Of a stretch of DNA of 64,000 nt, positions 33,141-46,071 are shown piece after piece. The notes beneath the pieces are model-generated. The model was given only the letters and a program-made list of their open reading frames with translations, made no database searches and was not told where the DNA came from. Location: NCBI GenBank assembly GCA_949775045.1, contig OX459096.1, positions 31,331,475 through 31,395,474 on the forward strand, given 5' to 3'. Made by a program: the position numbers and the translations under genes. Each line of letters starts with the position of its first letter. Positions within the stretch are counted from its first letter, which is position 1. This DNA is from Metridium senile (taxonomy: Eukaryota > Cnidaria > Anthozoa > Actiniaria > Metridiidae).

Positions 33141-34563
33141 TTTTGCAATGTTTTATAAGTTTTACCTTATTTGTAAAGATCAGAAAAGATGTTCTCTCCT
33201 GATTTGGCTGATATCTATTGATGTTAACAAAGACTTGTCAATCTTGAAGAGTTCTCTTTTAAACAAAACGACAACTTCGTTCCTGTTTCAGTGACACATT
33301 GACCACTATTTGGTCAAAACCGTAATTTAGAAGCGCTTCTGTAGATAAATGCTTGTCACATTTAACATGGAATTTTACTTTTAAATTGAAAGCACTTTAG
33401 TTTTATTAATATTCAAATATATTTTTGTCACGTTTTTTTCTTTTTTCGTCGGTTTCTTTAAAATACAAAACTCTTAATATATTTCCAACTTTTTAAAAAA
33501 TGCTAATAAAGAAAATGACAATTTCATAAAAATCTAGTATATCTTGACAAATTAACATTTAGCGAAGAAAAGTCAAAATATTGCGAGTTCTGTTATTCTT
33601 AATTAATGATTCACTTTCACAACAAGTATATATGCATGCATGGACGTCTTCGCAACACGAAAAAATAACTGCATTTATTATTTTCGCTCTTCAATTTGGA
33701 GCGTTACTGGTGAATTCTGCTTATAATATATATGATCGAAACTTGTCTAAGTATATTCTAGGTTTTTGGTTGTTTCATTAAAATGATTGATGAAAATCGG
33801 TACAGGAAAGCGACGAATATGTCATTTTCTAACTGATTTGAATAATGAGCGATACGACGCATGCTCATATTGACATCACTATTTTTGTAATGATATGAAA
33901 ACATTATCGTCTATATTTATTACTATAATTACAAGCATCATTATTATTACCATCACCATGCATCACCACCACCACCACCACCATCATCACTATTATTATC
34001 ATTTGCATAATCGTCATAGGCTTTTTTTTTACCAATGTCATCATTATTATTGCTGTAGTTCAGTTGACAGTAGACTGCGAACTGAACAGGTAGCCGATAG
34101 CTAGGGTCGTTTTGCAGGCTAATATATGACCGAAATATTGTGCACTATGTTAGGCGTTATATTTCACTCCATATTAAAACATGACGTCATCATAGTGTAA
34201 ACGTCGCTGACTCAAGGAGGATTTTTTAGCAAATAAAGAACGAACGAACGAAAACCAACTGCTAAAATTCATACTTATTTTGAAATGTAACTATATGAAA
34301 GTCATTTATTGTCTGCTGGTACAAGCGAAGGGATAAGGTCGTGGGAACGAGGTTTACATAAAAGCCGTTTCCAATTAGATGTATACAAATGCCTTCCACA
34401 AATTGTAAAGGATTACAACTGTCTGGCTTTCGAGCCAAAATCATTAAAATATATTTGAATTATTCAAAAGATGACTGATTAGCCTCGCACATACAAGTGG
34501 AAACCTTGTCGAAGAAACAGGAAAATATTAATTTCACTAGCCCTGCATTGTCGTCCCATTTTT

Positions 34564-34597
34564 TGGGGGGAAAGGGGGGGGGGGGGGGGGGGGGGGC
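34564..34597 (+). repeat. Poly-G tract
   Basis: A run of almost uninterrupted G of about 30 bases, ending in GCGGC. Possible G-quadruplex; length may be affected by assembly. Confidence 0.8.
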
Positions 34598-35284
34598 GGC
34601 ATCATGCATGAAAAACGATAAATGAAAACAAAAATTTTGCATTAAACATTATTCAATGCTTCTCAGTTTTGAAAAGTTTCCTTCAAGTTTGTCTAATTAA
34701 AAGCTTTATCCTGAACTTTTATATTGGACGTACAAACGACACTGAAAACAAGAAAATAAGTCGACCCCGGCAACAAATAACAAACAATAAACAAACCGGG
34801 ATTGCACACTGAATAATCGGAATTGTAGTATAACATGCCATATTTTAATAGAGGTGCAGACTTTCTCAATTTCTTCTGCTGAAAAGATTTGACAAGTGAC
34901 AAACCTTTTTGACGGCCATTTCCAATACACACATCAATCTATGTCAGAATTTTGCACACGCTATTTGTATTTGTGTGTGTGTTGGTTTTGAGTTGGGGAA
35001 ATCTAGAATTAAAGCCAATTTGATCCGATAGAATAAACATTGTTTAACTCAAAGACTGACAGATAACAAGACATTCAAACACCAACCAATTAACTACAGG
35101 ACATCTGCTAAATGGAAAAACATTTCGACTCGATCCAACTAAAACCATTCGTGGTTTTTATTCTTAATCATGCAAACCAGACACATCTTAAATATTTTAT
35201 GTGTCGAATCGACTTGATTGTTCTTCATTTTCAATTCTTTTATCACCAGAAATGTGACAAATAAATAGTTGCAGTACAACGAAG

Positions 35285-38200
35285 ATGACAAAAATGGAAG
35301 ACGATGAGATCATGGAGATTTCGCCGAAGGAAGAACAGTACCGTATACACTATAAATATCATGAAAGAAAGAGTAAGAGCAGTAAAACAAGATTGCAAGT
35401 AACAGCTAAAGAATCACACAACAAACCAAGTAGCCATTTTCTAAGAAAGCAACATGGGTCAACAGTAGCAACAGCACGAACAGCAACGGCAACAACAACA
35501 AAAGCAACAGCAGTATCAAGAAGAGAAACAACAACAACAAGAACGACGACGAAAACAGCACCATCGTGTGAAGAATCCTCTTCATATGTTATGGAGAAAA
35601 ATCATGATTCTAACTCGATCTGTAACAATACCGCCATCACGGCAGCCTTATATTTGCTCAGTTTTCTGACTTACAAAGTTAAAATGTTCACAAGACATCT
35701 CATAAGATGTAGTAACATAAGTTCGTCTGTCAGCAGACTTTATCAGGGATTGGTAGTCATGTATTTAATATGTGTTATAGATGGACAAAATTCTACACTG
35801 TCTGTAGAGCCAAGTAGTAGTGTAAGTACTAGCTTATTCACAAGCTTGTCATACACTGAAACAACAAACATTGTAAACAGCGGTATCACACCTAATATGA
35901 ACTCATCGATCCACTTAACACCTTCAATGACGTCTGCAGTCACCATGTACAACGTCTACACAAGTATTGTACCCAGTCCAACGAAAAGTCTACCAACACA
36001 TACTCCATCGACAGGTAGTGACGTCAATCTAAACACATCAGAAATTGACGTCAACATGAAGTCATCAAGAATCGAAATGACTTCAAGTGTTAATATGACG
36101 TCATCAACAAGTGTCGTCAATGCGGCACCTTCAACTATTGCTACGCATATGACGTCATCGTATGACGTTCCTTCACCCTCAGCAGGGAATAATACCATGA
36201 CAATAACACCGTCATCTCTCCAAACGTTGAGTTCAGTATCATCATCATACGAATTGAATGGAACATCATCAGGGGTTGTGATGTCATCAGCATCATCATC
36301 TTCAGTTCATCAATCAGTTAATTTAACATCAAGTCTTCCTCCAACTCGCGAGTCATCAACGTTGTCTGTGCACGAATCCATTTCATCGACTTCGGTTTAT
36401 CGAATCAATTCGACACATAGTTCCTTTGAGTCCCAACCGATTTCAAGTTCATTAAACATTACATTAACGTCTACCGCCATGCCACATATAAACACAACTA
36501 CACCTCTCTCTGCGTACAGCAGTGTAACGCCATCAACGAGTCGACCGAATACAGTTTATCTAATCAATTCGACACACAGTTCCTTTGAGTCCCAACCGAC
36601 TTCAAGTGCATTAAACATTACTTTAACGTCTACCGCCATGCCACATATAAACACAACTACACCTCTCTCAGTGTACAGCAGTGTTACGCCATCCACGAGT
36701 TATAGTATTGCTACTTCTGCATCGGTACATGTTAATGCGTCGTCTACACCAACCCTTAACAGCGTGAGAACCACGAGTTATATGGACAGTTCTTCGGTTG
36801 CACTACAAATAAACTCAACCACAGCAAACTCCACATTTAGCAGTATGACATTATCTACGAGATATATCAATGCTTCTTCTGCTGAGCTACAAATAAACTC
36901 AACCACAGCAAACTCAACGTTTAGCAGTATGACATTATCTACGAGATATATCAATGCTTCTTCTGTTGCGCTACGAATAAACTCAATCACAGCAAACTCA
37001 ACGTTTAGCAGTATGACATTATCTACGGGATATATCAATGCTTCTTCTGCTGTGCTACAAATAAATTCAACCACAGCAAACTCCACATTTAGCAGTATGA
37101 CATTATCTACGAGATATATCAATGCTACCTCTACAGTCATTGTTACTCCCAGTAACACTATAATGAATGGATCATCAGTGATGTCTATTCTACCAAGTAC
37201 ACCTTGGCCAATGAATTACTCGTCGACTTACTGGAGCACGCCAACGTGGTCGTACAATGTATCTTTGACATCATCTGTCAATCATTCTACTATAACACCG
37301 AGTTCAACTATGATGATGATGAATGCATCATCATCATCATCATTACCAGGTGGGTAGTCAAAGTGATTTTGCACATTTTTATGGTATTTGGAGGTAGGTC
37401 ACTTCTTAAAGTGTTTATCATTATCACCACCATCATTATCATTGTCATACTGCATCAGCATCAGCATCATCTTCATTAGAATTATCATACTTTCATTATT
37501 TTATTCTTTATCATCATTATCGTCGTCATCATCTTCATTATGATCATAATCATCGTCATTATTATTTTGATTACCATCACATTATCATCTTCATTATAAC
37601 TATAATCATTGTCATTATTATTTATTTCATTATCATCATCGATTAGTTATCTAATCATTATCTGTTGCCAATACTATAGGACCAACACCAATTCCAGACC
37701 AGGGACTTCGTACATGTAGAGTAGATGTAACGATCTTGAACGAGCAATTTACTCCAGAACTAAATCAAAAGAACTCGACTGCTTACAAAAACCTGGTATC
37801 TAAAGTCACAAATGCGGTAAGTCTGCGATTATTCAAGTACACGACCGCGAAAAGAATCGAATTAAGGTATAGGTGAAATAAGAAAGAAAATGCGTTTTTA
37901 ACATACACATGTGGGTAACGAAAACAAAGTTAGTTTTGCTATTAAAGTTATATTTGAATGATACTAGCTAATGCTTTAGCTATAGAACAATGATCTTAGT
38001 CTCAGTAACCTAAAGTAGTTTTCTTAATTGCAGTTTGAAGGCATGTTTTCACCCTTACCTGGTTTTCTTGGTGTTACAGTGGAACGATTCACGTAAGTAT
38101 ATATTGTGAAAATGAGCACAAAAACATCCTTTAGCATCACATCACGCTATTTTACTCATTGTATACAGCTGTTTAAAAAATCGTTGAATACTGAATAGTA

Positions 38201-41200
38201 CATTTCAAGACCAAAGGGCATTGTGGGTCTCATTAATTTGAAATAAAAAATAAATATTCAGCGATATTTACTCCCCATAATCAGACCATATATTTTTTCG
38301 AATGAAATGCACTAAGAATAAAATAACTAATTGTTATATATATATTCAAACAATATTACAAGACCCAGAATGATTTTCTGTCCTGCAATGCAATATTCAG
38401 TATGCACTTTTCAGTATTCTCCGTTTTTGAAATAGCTCAGAATAGTACATTCCAAGACCAAAATGCATTAATGGTCTGTTACTCTAAATAAAAATACTAA
38501 ATCGATTTGCTTTCTATATATGAAGCTGGTTTACGTTTTTTTGAGTATGTACTAAAATAAAGGAAATTAAAACTCAAAATTGTGCTTTCAACAATGACAT
38601 TAGTATAGGTAATCATATGGTTTCGAGTTCAATTTGGGATTAATTCGCACGAGTGTGTTTTCCAAAGAGTACAAATTGCACGAGACCGTAGGTCAAGTGC
38701 AATTTGGCTCTTTGAAAAACACACTAATGCGAATTATCCCAAATTGAACGAGAAACCATATGATTACTTATTAATAATATACATGAAAATACTCAAGTTC
38801 TTTTTCATTTTTTTGGTCATTTTTCGGCTAGTAGCGCGCGCCAAAAATGTCGTGTTGATGTCGTAAGCAAGCGCGCGTTCGAGCTCAAGCGGAAAATTCA
38901 AAACTTTCCACTCAAAACTTGGTCAGTTTTTTGTATTTTTCTGACAAATTTTCGACGATTTTTGAAAGAATTGCCACTTAAAGTGTTTTTTAAATTACTG
39001 CCAAGCATTAGTGACTAAAATGATTTAGGAATAAAGCCTATCATAAGCGATTTATTTTTTTGTAATTTGCACTGTACGGAATGTAATTTGCACTGTGTTA
39101 CACTTTTCTGCACTGTGTTACACTTGAACTGCACTGCTCTCAGCCAATCAAATTCGAGTAATTTTTTCATGTATATTATTAGATGTATAATGCATTTCGG
39201 TCTTGCAGTGCACTATTTTGTATTCACTATTCACAATTCAACTCTTTTAGAAACAGCTGTAACCAGTATGTACATTAATAGTTTGTCTTTGTGTTTTACA
39301 GTCAAGGAAGTGTAGTTGTCCTCATGAAAGCCAACTTCAATGCAACATCCAATGTTACCACAGCACAGATCGAAGACACGATTACCGCACACAACGCTAC
39401 AAACAACACCCAGAACTTCATCTTCAGTCAGGATCTGGGCGTGAGAGGTAACTAGCCCTTCGTTCTTAACACATGTACATATTGTCATAGAGTGCATTTA
39501 TCCAGTGCGCTGTGGTTTACAGAATCAAATAGGTCACTTTATCTTTAGTGTTATTCAAACACAGCCTATAGACAGCTGTTTGCGCAAAGCTGTAAAATAA
39601 CTACCATATACTATACATACCTAGAATTCGAGTTTATGTTAATAAATGAGAGTTTTCCTCGAATGAGAGGCCAGCCAGTTCAGAATAGAGCCGTTTTGGT
39701 CTAATACTGGATATTCGTATTTTATTAGATGAATGTACGCCCGGGTTCTGTGTAAACGGAGGCCCTTGTCAGATGAATGTCACTGTAGGAGCATTTTGCA
39801 GGTAAGTAAAACATGCCTATCATCCATTATCATCGTGTAAGAAAAACTATTTGGGTGCCTTGTGATGCGTGAACACTGATGGATCAAACATATCAAGCAA
39901 AAATGAACATGAAACTAAAACAATTGTTGTTTATCTCAGATGTCCTTCAGGATTCACCGGTGTGCGATGTGACAAAGGTAACCATGATATTAATAAGAAT
40001 TGATTGGATTCTATACTACTTCTCTCTGCTTTTAATAAAGTTATCAATTATAGCCGAGACAGCAAAAGCTTAGTCATCTGGATAAACAGGAGAGGATTAA
40101 TTTATGGTGTTTGACGGATTAACAGCCCCGACCTTAGACTTGCTCCAAGTCTCGCTCGTTGATTTTTCAGTTGATTGGGGTTCCTGTGTTTTCCGAAAAT
40201 AATATTGGCCGAGGCTTTCCTAGCCTCCTATGCAGCCGCTCCTTTGTGTCGTCACGCAATACGAGAGACTCGTATTGCGTGACTATACAAAGGAGCGGCT
40301 GCATAGGAGGCTAAGGCTTTCCCAATCAACTGAAAAATCAACGAGCGATACTTAGGGCAAGTCTACCCCGACCCTAAAACGAACACTATGTTCGCAATTT
40401 CAGCTCAATGTCAGTAAAAAATATCACATTTATAAATTTCAAGGATTTTTACCATTGACTATAGTTTCAGGAGTTCATAACTACTAGCTCTTAATGAAGG
40501 TGAAATTAAAAGTAACCATTTTTAGTCTACGTGTTTCCTACATGCGCAAATTATCTTTTTATTTGTCATTGTCAGTTTATGGAGATATAATTATTTTTGC
40601 TATTATTAGTGATAGTAAATGGAGGATTTGGCAGTTGGTCTGTCTTCAATGAATGCAGTAAATCATGCAAGGGTGGAAAAACGCATCGAACGCGTACTTG
40701 TACCAACCCCCCTCCACAGAATGATGGGAGAGATTGCAGTAGCCTGGGCCCAAGTTACGAAGAAAAAGATTGTAATTCTGATGTCCTTTGTCCAGGTATG
40801 TAAATATTACTAAATTTGTATAAAGTTAACATCTAGTTTTTTAAAGTGCACTTCTCAAATCCCTACTCTTATAGTTTAAGTACGCTCTCGATTGCGCCAC
40901 AAGAAATTAAGAACCTTGACAACTAACTAATTTCATCTAGCCTAGTATTTTAAAGTATTAACGCTCAGTTGAATTTAAACTCATTTCTAATAATCTGAGT
41001 AACTGATACAAAAAACCTTGATTTCGAAAACCTTGAAGAAAGTGTTCTTGCTATAACAAATTATCTATCTATTTTAGATAAGGAATTTGCAATGTTTTAC
41101 TGCAAATACTTATTTTGATGTCGTCCAATTCATGTAAACTCGGTTCGACGTTTCAAAAAAAGCTGATTCTAAGACAATCATGTTACCTTGTTTCAGTGAT

Positions 41201-42069
41201 TTGGGTCATCATTGGAATATGTTGCTTGATATTCCTGCTGCTTCTCATCCTGCTCATCGTATGCTGTATCAAACGCAGAAAGAAAGAAAGGGAGGAAAGG
41301 TAAGTGGCTTGAAAAGAAACATATATCATATCTTATATCTTATACTCCTCCACATGTCTAATGTAAAACTAAGATGTACTTTCTCAGTTCCTGAAATCCC
41401 TGCTTAGGAAAGACCATTTATGTTTTATTTATTTATTCATTTGTTTATGAATAAAAAGGTGTACGGAGGAGGGAGGGAACGCCATAAAGAGGTTGAAAAT
41501 AAATCGAAATTAGAAGAGGAAGAAGGCAGGAAAAAAAACGAACTTAGAAACTATTAATAGCATTAAGAAAGAAAATACATCAACGGAAATATTGGAGCGG
41601 CGCTTTAAAAAACTAAAAAACAAAGTATAAATCGAATTTTTTTAAATCATAGAAGAAAGAAAATGCAAATAATAGAAAGATAAAAATTAATAACAACTTA
41701 AACTAAAATTCTGTTTCTCTAAATAGTTCAACCACTGGTACAACTGGCAGCCAAATGAACATTGTTCCTTTGGAGATCATGGTATACGAGGAAGGCCATC
41801 CGAAAGGACGAAGATCTCCCGACGGGATCTCGAACCCTGAATTTATCAACGAATCCGAGACGGAAGAAGACGATATCTATAAGAAACAACTATTGCTATT
41901 TCTAAAACAGTCGCATTTGATCAAACCTGGCATGAATCTATCCTACGGAGATGATATATCAGATACATCAGACTACACGAACACTAATTCAAGAAAGGTT
42001 TCTGCGATATCCATAGACAGTGATGAGATAGACCAAAATGAAAAACAGCCCAAAACCTCAGAACTGTGA
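35285..42069 (+). CDS. Mucin-like type I membrane protein: SEA, EGF, TSP1, TM
   Basis: Nine exons: 35285-37349, 37680-37816, 38034-38092, 39302-39447, 39729-39801, 39940-39977, 40610-40795, 41197-41299, 41727-42069; 1049 aa, all phases close. Residues ~170-690 are a Ser/Thr-rich mucin region with very many N-glycosylation sequons, including two 53-aa and four 28-aa tandem repeats. Residues ~697-802 form a SEA domain with QGSVVVLMKANF, the family's autocleavage site (between G756 and S757). Residues 803-839 are a six-Cys EGF; ~840-901 a six-Cys TSP1 repeat (GSWSVFNECSKSC); ~902-926 the membrane helix, followed by KRRKKEREER; then a ~120-aa acidic cytoplasmic tail. Start uncertain: an internal Met at 35684 precedes the best signal peptide (GLVVMYLICVIDG); from there the protein would be 916 aa. 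Likely an epithelial or adhesive surface receptor. Confidence 0.9.
36396..37124 (+). repeat. Tandem repeats in the mucin domain
   Basis: Two 159-bp units (INSTHSSFESQP, then NITLTSTAMPHINTTTPLS) from about 36396, and four 84-bp units (INSTTANSTFSSMTLSTRY) from about 36789. All stay in frame, so only domain length changes with copy number. Confidence 0.85.
37425..37650 (+). repeat. CAT/ATT simple-repeat tract in intron 1 of the SEA gene
   Basis: Imperfect TCATTATCATCATC runs directly after the mucin exon; not coding. Confidence 0.7.
38611..38766. repeat. Fold-back repeat in the SEA-gene intron
   Basis: 156 bp. AATCATATGGTTTCGAGTTC pairs with its near complement at the right end. Inner arms GTGTGTTTTCCAAAGAG / CTCTTTGAAAAACACAC also pair. 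Confidence 0.65.
40126..40373. repeat. Fold-back repeat with a nested hairpin insertion
   Basis: Outer inverted arms CGCTCGTTGATTTTTCAGTT and complement (about 40135-40180 and 40319-40366), in the intron before the TSP1 exon. Its loop is interrupted by the hairpin at 40221-40313. Confidence 0.65.
40221..40313. mobile_element. TAGCCTCC hairpin MITE with 9-bp target duplication
   Basis: 93-bp, almost perfect hairpin (TAGCCTCCTATGCAGCCGCT and complement, loop AGA). Perfect direct repeats AGGCTTTCC flank it at 40212-40220 and 40314-40322. High identity of the arms suggests recent activity. Confidence 0.8.
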
Positions 42070-44003
42070 TTATTCTTTTCCACACTTAGTTAGAGGACGG
42101 ACAAATCCTACCGACAGAAAAATCGTCCATAAATTGTATCGTCTTATGTTGATTCAGCAAAATCAGACGAATTTTCGTCTCAAATTGCGTTCGTCCCATT
42201 ATCACACTTGTATTACACTCCTCCGCCAATATAGACGCTTTGTCCGTCTACTAGTGCGAAAACCGGCTACTGATTTAAAAGTGTCGCAATGATCGTTCTA
42301 GTGTATTGTTTGAGTTGATATATCATGTACCTGACTACAACAAGAATTCAATCTTTCTGTCATATCTCATATATAGATAGTAATGAGACAGACCAAAATG
42401 ACAGACCGCCCCAAAAATGATTTGAGGTGAGATTTAGCAGGGCAAAAGTCAGAAAACCTGACAGGAAAAAATAAATAAAACATAATTCTAAAATAGAATC
42501 TATTATTAGATATTAGTTTATAATATGTGTTTGCCAAAAAGCGGTTCTGGATGGACAGCCTACTCATGCAGTGATTTTCTTAAAATATTTTAATGATTTA
42601 TTTCTTTTGGGGAAATATACGCACGAAACAATATCAAAATTCATTGATTTAAAATGGTAAACATTTGTACAATATCATTATAAGTAAAAAGCTAAGATTT
42701 AGCTGTAAAAATATTTACTTTCTAAATAAAAAAAATCAGTTGCTTCCAATAAACCAGTGTCTTTATTAGAGGGAAATAAATATGTAGGGGAGAGGGGCAA
42801 GTGTAAAGAAAAAAAAAGTCTTAAATGACATATTTCACGTCACGATACCATCACCTAATTTACCAGTTTAGAAAGCAGCCAATAGAAAAACAGGTTATAT
42901 ATTAGTTTCGCCAATCAGAGCGCGCGTTATAGCACAGGGAGCCCAAGCTCATCACTTGTGAACTTTTACAGTAAATGTATGGAGTCGAGAGATATCCTTT
43001 CGCTGTGCCTCAAATATACAATAATAAAAACTTTTTTTTGTCTTTCTGGGGTATTTTCGTCAAAATCGCTCTAATTGAGCTAAAACTCGGTCACAGACTA
43101 GAAAACAGTTATACACAACTATCTACGTAAAAAAAAGTTTTTATTATTGTATATTTGAGGCACAGCGAAAGGATATCTCTCGACTCCATACATTTACTGT
43201 AAAAGATCACAAGTGATGAGCTTGGGCTCCCTGTGGTTATAGTTGTAATGATATCATAATATACTAGGTTATCGAATGCTAATGATAGTGACCCTACGTT
43301 TATCAAGACGTTAGTTTAGAACTAAGAATTATGGTTGTCTGATGCATTCTCCGTATGTGTTGTTGCGATACCATTACGGAACGATCTGCCGCTATATTTA
43401 TTGAATGCTCTCTCTACCGAAAAGTCACCTTATGATTTCCATCATACTTATTTTTTGCTTTAATCATCATTTATAATAAATACCCTAACGTAGTATATTT
43501 ATTTATGATACCTCGTCCATATATTACTTTTCATACTATATGTAAGACCGGCATTGAGATTTTAATGTAATGCGCTCAGAATTAAATTATTGTTATTAAA
43601 TGTTATTTTTATAATACAAGTACAACTATAACTTAAAAGTATTTGTGTTCAAACACTGATACTTGTTTTTAACGACACTCAAGACTTCAATAAAATATAT
43701 ATACAGCAATCTCAAAAAAATCTGCTTCAAAATAAACAGCGTTACAAATATGTCACAAGAGATCAATTAAAAATAAATACATCAATCTCAAAGAAAATCT
43801 GCTTCAAAATAAATAGCGTTATAAACATGTCACAAGGGATACTTGTCACGCAATCTTGAGGACATTCCGGGTACATGCGTGAATAGCCCATGACCCTAGG
43901 AACTGCCTTGTGTATCAAGACCTGCTTTCTACATCGAATAAATCGGCTGTTCCCTATCTGAACGACCTGGAGCCTGAATTGCCTCGTGGTTGAACAGGGA
44001 AGA
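42070..44003. other. Intergenic spacer with a fold-back element
   Basis: SEA-gene 3' UTR, the inverted-repeat element at 42933-43235, and AT-rich sequence. A degenerate duplicate of the gene's last codons (GATAGTAATGAGACAGACC, then AAAATGACAG) appears at about 42375, like that at 42017-42045. No gene seen. Confidence 0.5.
42933..43235. mobile_element. Fold-back element, CACAGGGAGCCCAAGC termini
   Basis: 303 bp with ~107-bp, nearly perfect arms. GTTATAG is directly repeated on both sides (42926-42932, 43236-43242). CAGGG...CCCTG ends recall hAT elements, but the duplication I can see is 7 bp, not 8. Single-ended ACAGG(G/A)AGCCCA matches at 7197, 25198, 30299 and 50754 suggest more family members. 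Confidence 0.75.
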
Positions 44004-46071
44004 ATGGAGGGGAGAATGGAAGGAGAAGTGCAACAAGAGGAAGAACAAGAGCCAGACTTTGGAAAGGTTTTCAAGGATGCGGCGTCTTTTTGGACTCAAA
44101 AACCACCACAATCTGAGAAAGATGGGTGAGGCGAATAAAACATCAAAATAAATATTGACATTCACTTGCATCGATGTTTTCCAAGTAAAGTATTCTTGAG
44201 GATGACCTGTACGTTAGAAATTATGAAAAACGAAAGAAATAGTTCACTTCAATCCAAAGAAACATAATATTCCTAAGGATTGCATCGGGAAACACTGACC
44301 CATGCGAATAAGTTATTTTTAAATTATTTCAATCCAAGCCAAAATCAAAAGAATAATACGAAGGATATAGTTTGAAATAAGAAGCATATGTTTTAGAATT
44401 GCTATTTCGATTTTAGTTTAGTCTGTACAATCTTTTGTACAAGGTGTTGTCCGTTCTGGAGGACGCTACGAAAGCTGGTTCTTCGAAATTTTGATTTTAC
44501 ATAACTTGTCATTTACTATTAGCAAAACTATTTTGATTTCTCTACTATGGGGTTTGATATTTTGAAAAGTTAGAGTTAAAAGCTCAACAGGTTTTTCCAA
44601 AGCGCTTCTCAGTGATTATGCCATGACCTTTCAGGTCGACACACCAAATTGTTGTGATTTGTGGGGACCTTTTGTTCGTAATTTTAATATTTACAGATTC
44701 GTTTATTTTACTGCAGTTTTCATATATATCCCATGAGAATGTTTATTGACAACTAAAATACAAAAGTTTGAAGATATTTAAAAATACGATTAATCAAAAA
44801 AAATACTATTAATCGTTACTTACCGATATATCGGATACTGAATATACATGTATAATGTCGGATACTGAAAAACAACGTATCAAAAGTGACACCATGGTTT
44901 TTCGTTTAATTATCTTTGAATGCATTACAGCGCAACGTGTAAAAGTATGGCCACTGATAATGTATTCGCATACTTCTGTCTCGCAATCGAACCAATCAGA
45001 GACAAGATAACACAATCCTACAACGCTGATTGGATCGATGGCGAGACAGAAGTATGCGAATACATTATCAGTGACCATACTTTTACGCGTTGCGCTGTAA
45101 TCTTTTTCTTATTCAATTTACTATTGACGTTTCGGATGTTAATGTATTCAGAATATTCTCCAAAGACACGATAAATCAGGTTTCTAATACTTGGTCACGT
45201 GACAGAAATAGTTTTCAAAAATATCTAATCTTCTAGCCGATCAGCTATATATAAATCGCCTTTACAAAAAACGAGCTAGCAATGATATTGTATTATTTCT
45301 TTTCTAATATACAGTGCTCGACCAACTAGCTCCAACCTAGACTTCTCAAAGCCATGGAAAAAGTCCGACGCCGTCTTGACGGTCGACAATAACCAAAAGT
45401 TTCACGTTCATTCAGGAACCCTGGCAAGATTATCACCAGTATTCGAACAAATGCTTGATCCAGAAAACCTCGCAAAATACCCCAACCGAGAGATCTATCT
45501 AGCTGGAAAGAATGCTGATGAATTTCGAGAATTCTTGAAAGTATTATATTCTGGGGAAGCCGTGCGGGAGTACAAAATCAACTTTCTGTTACCCTTCGCA
45601 CACGAGTTCCAGACAATGGTTGTACTAAAGCGATGTGAGGAGAGCTTGATTCCTAAAGTCACTAACGATACGTTAGCTTATAAATACCTTAGCATTGCGC
45701 ACAGGTTTGGCTTGGAAGGGTTACGTCGCACGTGTGTACAGCTACTTAAGATAAAGACCTTCCAAGAGCTGCGTGGCAACAGGATGTACCGTGAATTGGC
45801 ACCGCCATGTGGATGGAATGTCATGGAAGCTAAAGCTGAACTTGTGGAAAACGAGCTTGGAAAGTTCAAGTCAAGACTTGAAGGAATTTGCGAGGAAATG
45901 ATATCGAATCTGTTTGGTGAACTGTACTCAAAACAGGCTGGGGGTAGACCTCCGCCCATGAATGCAGCTCTTGGGAATAAGATTTGTTTTATTAAAGAAG
46001 CTGGAGCAAAGAGTGAGGAGATGAGAATTGTAGCTGAAACTATTGATAAACTGGAACGATTGTACTCGTGA
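44004..46071 (+). CDS. BTB/POZ-domain protein 1 (no MATH domain)
   Basis: Two exons, 44004-44125 and 45315-46071, phase 2 join, 292 aa. The N-terminal 40 residues are acidic (MEGRMEGEVQQEEEQEPDFG). Residues ~55-155 are a BTB domain with the usual order: KSDAVLTVDNNQKFHVHSGT, LSPVFEQML, AGKNADEFREFLKVLYSG, LPFAHEFQ. A helical region with HRFGLEGLRRTCVQLLK and a charged C-terminus follow. Such proteins are commonly substrate adaptors for CUL3 ubiquitin ligases; no Kelch or MATH substrate domain is visible, so the target is unknown. The first exon start is the most upstream Met of a clear coding segment; more 5' exons are possible. The 3' end is tandemly duplicated (46011-46284). Same family as the gene at 52690. 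Confidence 0.82.
44922..45103. repeat. Fold-back repeat in the BTB1 intron
   Basis: 76-bp arms (ATTACAGCGCAACGTGTAAA and near complement at the right end) around a short spacer. Confidence 0.7.

Larger units (their letters stand above)
30173..35284. other. Long divergent spacer between CDK5RAP3 and the SEA gene
   Basis: 5.1 kb without a supported gene. Includes AAAG/AAAT/AAAC simple repeats (30355-30535), AT-rich low complexity (30880-31230), an RFX/X-box-like GTAACCATGGCAAC (31306-31319), a degenerate repeat field (32200-33140), CAT/CAC repeats (33945-33995) and a G-tract (about 34564-34597). The minus-strand frames at 30212-30744 are translations of simple repeats. Confidence 0.6.

Noticed and set aside
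33895..34104. Frame with a run of His codons
   Set aside because: Produced by a CAC/CAT microsatellite; no coding support.
36778..37158. 126-codon minus-strand repetitive frame
   Set aside because: Antisense of the 84-bp mucin repeats of the SEA gene.
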